Source of the DNA: Bacteroidota bacterium
GTDB taxonomy: Bacteria > Bacteroidota > Bacteroidia > UBA8524
Direction: 5' to 3'
DNA length: 12,219 bases
NCBI GenBank assembly: GCA_003531115.1
Contig: DQHT01000101.1
Coordinates: forward strand, 24,705-36,923
This document shows, in pieces, positions 6,850 to 12,219 of the stretch (within the stretch, counting starts at the first letter, position 1; the number at the start of each line of letters is the position of its first letter). The notes beneath the pieces were generated by a model. It was given only the letters and a program-made list of their open reading frames with translations. It was not told where the DNA came from and did not search any database. A program made the translations under genes and the position numbers.

Positions 6850-7002
6850 GTTAACGATTCGCGGATTAAAGAAGTTGGCGATTTCGAGGCAAAAAACTGT
6901 CAAGATCCGGCTAGACTTGAATGGATGCACAACGCTTCTAGTTTGTACGTCAGCCCGTCTGACGCAAAACCTGTGTTGGCATCTGGCTTTACTTCGTTAT
7001 TA
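6850..7002 (-). mobile_element. attC-like recombination site after the NTF2-like gene
   Basis: On the plus strand TAACG (6852-6856, within GTTAACG) pairs with CGTTA (6995-6999), and TAAAG (6867-6871) pairs with CTTTA (6987-6991). Read on the coding strand the order is AAC box, inner box, long insert, inner box, GTT box: the R''-L''-L'-R' layout of an integron attC. The spacers are uneven (3 and 10 bases), as expected. The outer box overlaps the stop codon of the NTF2-like gene (7000-7002). The insert holds a perfect 6-bp hairpin (6948-6964). A 10-mer, ggcgatttcg (6877-6886), occurs in inverted form in the other site. Confidence 0.45.
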
Positions 7003-7428
7003 TTCAATTTCGATTATGTATGAAGTCATTGACTTGATTTTCGAACCTTTCGCGCCGTTAAATTCATAAAAATCAGAAAAAGCATATTTTTTTCCATTTT
7101 GCATTTTCATTGTTCCACTCGCGGCTCCTATTTTTCCGTGCGATAAGATTTGGTCAATTGTTAACTCGGTCATCTTTTCAGATTTCATTTGTTCCAATTC
7201 CGCGGTAAATATTTTTTTTCCTTGGATTTTTCTGTCGCCAATTATATTCCAATCAATTTCATCCGTTACCCTTTCAGCAATATATTCCACTTCTCTTTTT
7301 GCAAAAGCAATATTGAAGTCTTTTAGAAACTCCATTTTCGGTGAGTTCCCACAATTTGGACTTGAAATAATTTTTGTCATTCGTAGCGTTGTAATTCCAG
7401 TTTTGAGTTTTCCCAGGTTGTTGGCCAA
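6855..7428 (-). mobile_element. Predicted integron-type gene cassette carrying the NTF2-like gene
   Basis: If the two attC-like sites are real and are cut between G and TT of their GTT boxes, the excised unit is about 574 bases and contains exactly one gene with its own 3' site. A single gene with little 5' leader (about 50 bases here) and an attC directly after the stop codon is the standard cassette plan. No integrase gene or attI is present in the window. Confidence 0.42.
7000..7380 (-). CDS. NTF2/SnoaL-like small protein
   Basis: This is a 126-residue protein. A helix (MEFLKDFNIAFAKREVEYIAERV) leads into DEIDWNIIGDRKIQGK, then a helix (FTAELEQMKSEK), and then four antiparallel strands ending in DFYEFNGAKGSKIKSMTSYIIEIE. 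This is the cone-shaped NTF2-like fold shared by SnoaL-type cyclases and many small ligand-binding proteins. The start is the ATG at 7380 (MTKIISSPNCGNSPK). A longer frame begins with TTG at 7428, but that falls inside the attC-like site and is unlikely to be translated. The stop TAA overlaps the first box of the next attC-like site. The substrate is unknown. The gene is enclosed by two attC-like sites, suggesting acquisition as a cassette. Confidence 0.82.
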   Translation of the reverse strand: MTKIISSPNCGNSPKMEFLKDFNIAFAKREVEYIAERVTDEIDWNIIGDRKIQGKKIFTAELEQMKSEKMTELTIDQILSHGKIGAASGTMKMQNGKKYAFSDFYEFNGAKGSKIKSMTSYIIEIE

Positions 7429-7513
7429 CGTTATGTGAACTGGCTCAGGCCGGCAACGGGAACGAAATCGCCACGGGACCCCGGCACCGAGGCTTGCGCC
7501 AGTGCGCCGTTAG
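7423..7513 (-). mobile_element. attC-like recombination site after the 309-residue gene
   Basis: Three nested stems can be read by eye. CCAACG (7425-7430) pairs with CGTTAG (7508-7513, one G-T pair). ACTGGC (7439-7444) pairs with GCCAGT (7498-7503). GCCGG (7449-7453) pairs with CCGGC (7481-7485). Spacers between the first two are 8 and 4 bases, the asymmetry known from attC sites. On the coding strand the first box is CTAACG, overlapping the TAA of the upstream gene, and the last is CGTTGGCC, close to the GTTRRRY core consensus. It is GC-rich in contrast to the AT-rich genes on both sides. Confidence 0.58.
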
Positions 7514-8439
7514 TGGTAGTTTATTTTGTTTTTCTTTAGTAAATCTTGGCAATTCTTGAAATTCTTGTCTGTATTATCATTAGCTATTCTTAAGAGTACA
7601 CTTATGTCGTATGACGCCAAATTTTCAATCATATCAAGTCTGCTCCAAAAAAATTGTTTTCTAATTGGAATTGACTCTTCAAATTTAAGTCTGTCAATAA
7701 GAAACTGACAGACTACTCTGTTTTGGGTCTTCCAACAATAATATTGCAAGTAGTGGTAAACTTCATCCCTTGTATTTGGCTTTTTTTCCTCTTGTAACAA
7801 AACTTCAATGTCATATAGGTGTGGAATAATGTCAAAGCGTTTGAAATTGTCAATCTCCTGACTTGATATGGTAATAGTTGGGTTAGCTTCTGAATATCTT
7901 TTGTCATTAAAATTGTTGATCGAGTTTACAAGATGCTCTTCTAAATATTTGCTCTTGAATATTTTCGGCAAATGAAATTTTTCTGTAAATATTTTTAGTA
8001 TAACCGCTTTATTATCATTCGGATTGTAGTCGGAGCTGGTTAACGAAAGTCCCATATGATAACAATAGCCGTTCGCTTCTTCTATTCCTAAATTGAAACG
8101 GTTTTTTACAAATCCATCTTCTTTCACTACCCATTTACCAAATCTGGTTTTTACTGCTAAATCACCAAAGTAAACTCCCAATGCTCGGTCAAACTTTTCA
8201 AGTGTCAAACCAGTAGATTCATACTTTTTACCGGATATACATTCCCTGACTATTTTGTCAAAAATGTCAAGAAAAGTAAATGAATATTGTAAATCAGTAT
8301 TAAAAACGTCAAAAAACAATTTCTTTAATTCGTTACCATATTGTTCAATAAGAGGAAGAAAAAATTCCTCCGCCTTTTTTAAATTCTCAAATTCTCTGAG
8401 TTTTAGTCCATTTTCAATTGCAACTTCTATTGGCTTCAT
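7510..8439 (-). CDS. Unknown AT-rich 309-residue protein, probable cassette gene
   Basis: This is a soluble protein of 309 residues with no signal peptide and no membrane span. It is largely helical and rich in Lys, Asn, Phe and Tyr. An N-terminal helical part (about 1-85) is followed by DRALGVYFGDLAVKTRFGKW (about 85-104). This recalls the LGxYLGEvL...GGxWv pattern of several small uncharacterised bacterial families such as DUF3806/DUF6278-like proteins. The C-terminal half (about 205-305) consists of paired helices reminiscent of HEAT-type repeats. I do not recognise a named family. The gene ends inside an attC-like site and starts about 30 bases after a GTTAGC half-site (8468-8473), so it may be a cassette gene as well. 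Confidence 0.72.
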   Translation of the reverse strand: MKPIEVAIENGLKLREFENLKKAEEFFLPLIEQYGNELKKLFFDVFNTDLQYSFTFLDIFDKIVRECISGKKYESTGLTLEKFDRALGVYFGDLAVKTRFGKWVVKEDGFVKNRFNLGIEEANGYCYHMGLSLTSSDYNPNDNKAVILKIFTEKFHLPKIFKSKYLEEHLVNSINNFNDKRYSEANPTITISSQEIDNFKRFDIIPHLYDIEVLLQEEKKPNTRDEVYHYLQYYCWKTQNRVVCQFLIDRLKFEESIPIRKQFFWSRLDMIENLASYDISVLLRIANDNTDKNFKNCQDLLKKNKINYH

Positions 8440-8650
8440 TGTTTTGATAGTAGTCTTTAAAATTACCGCTAACTTGATTAGAGCAAAATAACATTTGCCG
8501 AATCCTATCCATATTTGGAACTTTTCGGTAACTGGGTTGCTGCTTATTCGATTACAATTTAAACTGATTAAAGGGGTTTTCCGAGTCTTTCAATTTTCAA
8601 ATATTCGTGTCAGTACAGATTCCGTGGTTAAGTCTGTCCTTCCTGTATTT

Positions 8651-9472
8651 TTAGAAATTAATCCGCAACCCAAGACTCAATCCAATACTGCCATAGGGTA
8701 ATTTTTGTTTTAGTTCCTGGCTTGGTTGTGAATCGGCCGGGGGATTGCTTGGATTATAGGTATACCTGTCGACAAATTCTACTTCCCTTTCTCTTGTGGT
8801 GAGATCTCCCAGAAAATTAACACCATTAAAAGTAAGCTCAGTAACTTCCCCTTTCTTTGGTGCATAGGATAAATTGACCATATTCAATTCACTATAAAAT
8901 GCCATTTTTTCGCTGAGGTTAAATAGCGCTCCGATTCCTGAAGATAAGCCAAATGCGATCCCTCCGTTTAATTTCATTTTCATCTTTGTGACATCCCCGC
9001 CATCATTATCAACTATTTCATACAATATAGACCCGGAACCAATGACTATCCCAAATTTCGCATAGGGATTAATTTTTTCAAAACCCGTGGCGATTACGAG
9101 AGATGGAAAGAGTCTCAACATCTTTGAGGATAAGGTATATTCCGCATTGCCCCCGGGATACGTATCTTTTGCCTTTGACTTGCCACCTATCAGGTAAGAA
9201 ACACCTAGCTCGGCTCCAATGTTCTTATTGAACATATAACCCAATGTGCCCCCTAAATTTAATCCTTTTCCCAACGATACAAGAACCTGTTCTGAAGTAG
9301 ATGCATTACCCGTAGTCGAATAATTGTAAAAGCCGAAATACTCTAAATTTTGTGAACCCATTTTAAGTCCGTAGCCCACATTAAAATTTACGTATCCTCC
9401 CTGGGCAAAAAGGGTATTTGCAGACAAACTGCCCACAATTACCATCATGTATAGCTTAAAATAATTTCTCAT
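8651..9472 (-). CDS. Outer-membrane beta-barrel protein
   Basis: This is a 273-residue protein with a type I signal peptide (1-23, core MMVIVGSLSANTLFA, cleavage before QGG). The mature chain is a series of amphipathic beta strands with Gly/aromatic patterning (GGYVNFNVGYGLKMG, LNLGGTLGYMFNKNIGAELGVSYLIGG, NPYAKFGIVIGSG, GIAFGLSSGIGALFNLSEKMAFYSELN). It ends GSIGLSLGLRINF, with the terminal Phe that guides barrel insertion. The predicted size is an 8-10-stranded barrel of the OmpA/OprF or PorT-like type frequent in Bacteroidota. Polar loops include one of about 35 residues just before the last strand. The specific role is unknown. The gene stands alone, with gaps of 211 and 162 bases on either side. 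Confidence 0.85.
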   Translation of the reverse strand: MRNYFKLYMMVIVGSLSANTLFAQGGYVNFNVGYGLKMGSQNLEYFGFYNYSTTGNASTSEQVLVSLGKGLNLGGTLGYMFNKNIGAELGVSYLIGGKSKAKDTYPGGNAEYTLSSKMLRLFPSLVIATGFEKINPYAKFGIVIGSGSILYEIVDNDGGDVTKMKMKLNGGIAFGLSSGIGALFNLSEKMAFYSELNMVNLSYAPKKGEVTELTFNGVNFLGDLTTREREVEFVDRYTYNPSNPPADSQPSQELKQKLPYGSIGLSLGLRINF

Positions 9473-9634
9473 AGTCTTTCATTTTACATTTCGATAAATC
9501 GATTTCCCACACTTAAGCAAGATAAACAATTCTCTACCAACACAGTAAGTACGTGAATATTCATATGCATCAGTCACTTATCTCCCAATCATCCAATACC
9601 TGTTTATTATAATCCTGATCCTCGATCCGGGAAT

Positions 9635-10405
9635 TTAATTTTCCCCATTCTTATGCAGGGTCCAACTCCAGTAAAACAAAGAGATAAAGGAGCTTAAATT
9701 GCATAATACAGCCGGAAGGATCAGGCTGTATAAAAATGACCGGAACATAGTAATGGGTGACGGCACCCATCCGCTTAAGGGGTGGTACAAAAGGTCAAAA
9801 AAGAGGATAAATGCGACAACGCAAATGAGGTAATAGGCATTAACTTTTCCGAGTACTACCTTCATCATGACTTCAGAATCCTTTTTGACGATCTCCCTGC
9901 TGAGAACATGAGAAAAACAAATATAACCAAGTCCGGTCAAAACCTGTAGCCCCGGCATGTTGATCCAGGCCAGGCCTGTTAGTATGACCATATTCAAAAA
10001 GCCATAGACCCATGGAGAGACGGGCAGCATGCTTCGAAGCTTAAACAGGAGTATGGCCAAAATCAAAACAGATAAGAACCCGGCCAATACTGCTTCTGAC
10101 GGAAAAGCCAGGTCCATTGTTCGAATCAAAAGAGAAAATGGACCCTGTGTTTCATTCCCTCCTAGTTCTAACATAACCATGTAGGTCATGGATAAAACAG
10201 CAACGAACAGCGAAATTATGAGGTTTAGTTTCTTCCCCTTGCGCAGGAAATTGATTGCTGCCCAAATTCCGATTATTCCAATCAGTATCTGAATGCCGGC
10301 AATAAAGATTATTATTTCATATACACCACTCAGGTCCGGATCTGCCCACGCACTGAAACAAAACAAGGACAAAAAAACGCTTGAAATAATTCTGGTTAAA
10401 TTCAT
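9635..10405 (-). CDS. Multi-pass membrane protein with signal peptide, unknown function
   Basis: This is a 256-residue protein. The N-terminus (MNLTRIISSVFLSLFCFSAWA) is a likely cleaved signal peptide ending at AWA-D. Six to seven membrane segments follow, at about 29-53, 60-79, 104-122, 133-150, 152-168, 187-206 and 222-247. Loops are short apart from an acidic/Gly loop at 80-100 (ELGGNETQGPF) and HPLSGWVPSPITM (208-220). No transport, redox or protease motif stands out. It is probably an inner-membrane protein. The start at 10405 is the only ATG giving the full signal peptide; AAAACG and an AT-rich stretch (10406-10440) precede it and may hold a promoter, but no clear -7/-33 pair was found. 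Confidence 0.75.
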   Translation of the reverse strand: MNLTRIISSVFLSLFCFSAWADPDLSGVYEIIIFIAGIQILIGIIGIWAAINFLRKGKKLNLIISLFVAVLSMTYMVMLELGGNETQGPFSLLIRTMDLAFPSEAVLAGFLSVLILAILLFKLRSMLPVSPWVYGFLNMVILTGLAWINMPGLQVLTGLGYICFSHVLSREIVKKDSEVMMKVVLGKVNAYYLICVVAFILFFDLLYHPLSGWVPSPITMFRSFLYSLILPAVLCNLSSFISLFYWSWTLHKNGEN

Positions 10406-10589
10406 TGTCTTAACGTTTTAAATATACTATTAAAATACTCATATGACGCCAGCTCAGCGAACGGATCGTCAAGTCTGGTCGTCTGGAGTTTATACCAAGG
10501 CTGAGGTGTTAGAACGAATTATAATCCAATTACTTAAAATACCCTCACATTTAAGTTTTCTACTTTCCGTTAAATGTTAATCTACTTCC

Positions 10590-10632
10590 GCACAAAAGCT
10601 GTCGGACCGTGCCGGTCCTGAAGCTTTTGCGC
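10590..10632. repeat. Bulged hairpin with symmetric internal loop
   Basis: An AAAAGCT arm (10594-10600) pairs with AGCTTTT (10622-10628). A 3x3 internal loop (gtc/tga) follows, then GGACCG (10604-10609) pairs with CGGTCC (10613-10618) around a 3-base loop. Outer bases 10590-10593 and 10629-10632 add three more pairs with one mismatch. The stem has about 16 pairs in 43 bases and works equally on either strand. No T-tract follows directly, so it is more like an intergenic repeat or a processed RNA structure than a normal terminator. Confidence 0.6.
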
Positions 10633-10765
10633 TAAGTTTTGACTTCAACCTTTTCTTCTCCCCATCAAGTCTCTTCGTCCTCTCGTCTCTAACCTCAAGT
10701 CCCTCTATCCGCTCGCTTCAACCTGCCCTGGAGATTTTCTCAGCCGGATGTCCACGGTTTACTGT

Positions 10766-10818
10766 TGTCTTCCTCGTGTAGGTTCACCCAATTCGGGTGA
10801 ACCTACACGAGGAAGACA
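10766..10818. repeat. Perfect 24-bp palindrome with 5-base loop
   Basis: Arms at 10766-10789 and 10795-10818 are exact reverse complements, with loop AATTC (10790-10794). The left arm reads T-GTCTTCCTCG...CACCC. Outside it, GTCCA (10750-10754) and TGGAC (10819-10823) could extend the stem with a 12-base bulge on one side. There is no flanking T-tract on either strand. Such a long perfect stem is not expected by chance. Confidence 0.9.
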
Positions 10819-10905
10819 TGGACTTTTGACCATTTCCTAAAACGACAACCTTACCAAAACCTTCCCCTCCCCGCCTACGCTTCATGAGGATTTCATAATC
10901 ATATT

Positions 10906-10942
10906 AAAAAGCCTCAGAAGCTTCGGCGGGCGCAGCCCCTCA
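10906..10942 (-). terminator. Possible terminator of the barrel gene
   Basis: Just after the stop codon (10950-10952) the minus strand reads GGGC-TGC-GCCC, then AAGC-TTCTGAG-GCTTTTT, that is, two small hairpins of which the second runs into five T residues (10906-10910). The stems are only four pairs each, so this is a weak candidate, but the position is right. Confidence 0.33.
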
Positions 10943-10949
10943 CTTAAAT

Positions 10950-12219
10950 TTAAAAACTCCATTTCACCAATACCTTCCCTTCCCATTTATCCGCCGAAGC
11001 TTTTTCAGCGAAGGCGGACTCATACCTCGTATAAGCCCCTTTAAACCAAACATCCCAATTCCTCCCCAACCCCTGTCGATACACCAAATAAACCCTTTGC
11101 CCCTTCCCACTAAACATCGGCACTGAAAAAGCATAGAGCACATCCGATTCATACGCATAGATCCGGGCATCATAATCAGAAACAGAAAAATGGGTAAAGC
11201 GTAGGATCAAATAGTACCCCTTTAAAGGAGGCCGCCATTGCAGCTCCTGGAAAAGGAGTACGCCTTGCTGCTTTTCGCCCTGCTGATAAAAATGGTATTC
11301 GATGCGGCTTTTGTAGATCCAGTTGGGGCCGCTTTTTCCTTCCAGTTGCAGCCTGAGTTTGGTGCTGGTCCATGTTTCGGTATGTTTCCAGGTGTACTCC
11401 TCCCCGCTTTGGTCGCGTTTGCCCAGTTCTCTTTGAAGGCGAACGGTTGTTAGCAGGCCGTCTATGCGGGTTTCGGTCTGCAAAAAATGGGTGCTGTTCA
11501 AATAGGGTGTTGAAACCAGGTAAGAGGGATAGGGCCGATATACATAATCGCTATAGGCGCGCCAGCTTTGTTTGTTGGCTGTCCGGTATTCGGCGGACAA
11601 GTACAGTCCTCTTTCGTTCTCAGGCTTCGAAAAGGAAGAAAATCCTCCGGCATAAGGGTTCGCGTTTTCCCGGGGATAGACCCGAAATAAGGCGCTCAGC
11701 TCAAAGCGGGGTGAGGGCGATAAAACCATAGCCTCCATTCCAGAAAATCCATACGATCCATAGGCCCACTCCCCAAAAAGCAGCCAGGAACCCAGGGTAA
11801 ACTGATGGTAAAGACTGCTCTGATACTTCACCCTTCCATTGTCCTTAACAATTAAATTCTGCCAGGAGAGTTCGCCTTTTTTCAGGCTATAACGCAGACT
11901 ATGCCCCGTACTCATCCGTAAAAACTGTTTGCGCTTGGCCAGTTCGGTTGGAGTACGGTGCAGGCCGGTGCCGCTTTCAGCACTACCGCCTTCCATCACC
12001 GTTCCATCCGACCTTAGCCTGGAGACAAACACCCGGGTCCGCCATTTGCCTGTCGTTCTTTCCATATAAAGACCTCTCAAAAACAGGTTTTCATCCGAAC
12101 TGCGGTAACCCCGGGCATTGTCCTGCTTAAACACCCTGCCTACCCAGGTGGCGGATCCAAAACTTCCGGAAGTGCCGTGTACCAGCCCTTGTGCACTGTT
12201 GACCCGGTAGTCGCCCAGG
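10950..12219 (-). CDS. C-terminal beta-barrel part of a helix-hairpin-helix (ComEA-like) outer-membrane protein, 5' end outside the window
   Basis: The frame is open to the window edge, giving 422 visible residues. A GTG at 12134 is internal, since upstream codons in the same frame read LGDYRVNSAQGLVHG, matching the conserved GDYRxxxxQGLV motif of this family. Next come RGYRSSDENLFLRG and FVSRLRSDGTV, also typical, then about 14 amphipathic strands ending in WEGKVLVKWSF with a terminal Phe. Full-length Bacteroidota members are about 650-750 residues, with helix-hairpin-helix repeats before the barrel; those repeats would lie beyond 12219. The barrel places it in the outer membrane. A role in DNA binding or uptake is suggested by the N-terminal domain of the family but is unproven. 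It is visibly higher in GC than the genes at 3.7-9.5 kb, so it probably belongs to the core genome. Confidence 0.85.
   Translation of the reverse strand, partial: LGDYRVNSAQGLVHGTSGSFGSATWVGRVFKQDNARGYRSSDENLFLRGLYMERTTGKWRTRVFVSRLRSDGTVMEGGSAESGTGLHRTPTELAKRKQFLRMSTGHSLRYSLKKGELSWQNLIVKDNGRVKYQSSLYHQFTLGSWLLFGEWAYGSYGFSGMEAMVLSPSPRFELSALFRVYPRENANPYAGGFSSFSKPENERGLYLSAEYRTANKQSWRAYSDYVYRPYPSYLVSTPYLNSTHFLQTETRIDGLLTTVRLQRELGKRDQSGEEYTWKHTETWTSTKLRLQLEGKSGPNWIYKSRIEYHFYQQGEKQQGVLLFQELQWRPPLKGYYLILRFTHFSVSDYDARIYAYESDVLYAFSVPMFSGKGQRVYLVYRQGLGRNWDVWFKGAYTRYESAFAEKASADKWEGKVLVKWSF

Larger units (their letters stand above)
10406..10949. other. 544-base gene-free spacer with several inverted repeats
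   Basis: No credible gene lies here. The spacer holds, from right to left, a possible terminator for the barrel gene (10906-10942), a perfect 24-bp palindrome (10766-10818), a strongly pyrimidine-rich plus strand (about 10640-10725) with an imperfect repeat of TCAAGTC...CTC, and a bulged hairpin (10590-10632). The 45-codon open frame at 10443-10580 on the plus strand is not convincing. The spacer separates the higher-GC barrel gene from the AT-rich accessory genes. Confidence 0.7.

Noticed and set aside
7381..7428. N-terminal extension of the NTF2-like protein to a TTG at 7428
   Set aside because: The extra codons lie in the attC-like site, and the ATG at 7380 gives a normal family length.
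6877..7472. 10-bp inverted repeats (ggcgatttcg / cgaaatcgcc) as transposon ends around the NTF2-like gene
   Set aside because: No transposase lies between them and they fall inside the attC-like sites, which explain them better.
10443..10580. A 45-codon plus-strand frame with ATG in the large spacer
   Set aside because: No recognisable motif, opposite strand to all genes, no ribosome site, and a composition that changes half-way; not enough to call a gene.
12135..12219. GTG at 12134 as the true start of the barrel gene
   Set aside because: The frame stays open to the window edge and the upstream codons encode the conserved GDYR...QGLV motif, so the gene is truncated by the window.
1..12219. 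CRISPR arrays, tRNA or rRNA genes, integrase or transposase genes
   Set aside because: No regularly spaced repeats, cloverleaf, rRNA-like sequence or recombinase motifs were found on either strand by eye.

Overview
The window looks like chromosomal DNA from a member of the Bacteroidota, probably Cytophagales or Cyclobacteriaceae-like. This is an inference from gene content. The right edge carries the C-terminal barrel of a Bacteroidota-type helix-hairpin-helix/beta-barrel protein. There are also a FlaA-like outer-membrane barrel, lipoproteins with a short lipobox, several signal-peptide-bearing secreted proteins and mostly AT-rich genes without strong Shine-Dalgarno sites. All credible genes lie on the minus strand, so the array reads from right to left. 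Most are small, single-domain and of unknown function, which is typical of an accessory region.

Reading in the direction of transcription: (1) 10950-12219 is a 5'-truncated outer-membrane barrel gene. (2) 10406-10949 is a 544-base gene-free spacer with a bulged hairpin and a perfect 24-bp palindrome. (3) 9635-10405 is a multi-pass membrane protein and 8651-9472 an outer-membrane beta-barrel. (4) 6850-8473 looks like part of an integron-type cassette array. An unknown AT-rich 309-residue gene and an NTF2/SnoaL-like gene are each followed by an attC-like folded site whose outer box overlaps the gene's stop codon. The NTF2-like gene is thus enclosed between two such sites as a predicted cassette of about 574 bases. 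(5) 6116-6798 has a 68-residue protein and a VOC (glyoxalase-fold) protein. (6) 5208-6014 has two small multi-pass membrane proteins. (7) 3725-5043 has two secreted proteins, one with a striking six-cysteine cluster behind a structured leader and one lipocalin-like. (8) 2717-3645 has a macrodomain ADP-ribose hydrolase whose end overlaps by 10 bases the start of an unknown 123-residue protein. (9) 299-2647 has a 214-residue unknown protein, a lipoprotein, a two-span membrane protein and a three-span membrane protein. (10) 116-253 is the broken C-terminal end of a second SnoaL-like protein.

No complete metabolic pathway is visible. The genes seem to be a loose collection of ADP-ribose chemistry, VOC and NTF2-fold proteins, and envelope proteins. 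The most notable result is the pair of attC-like sites around the NTF2-like gene. The macrodomain/unknown overlapping pair and the palindromes in the large spacer are the next most interesting items. No integrase, transposase, tRNA, rRNA or CRISPR array was seen.
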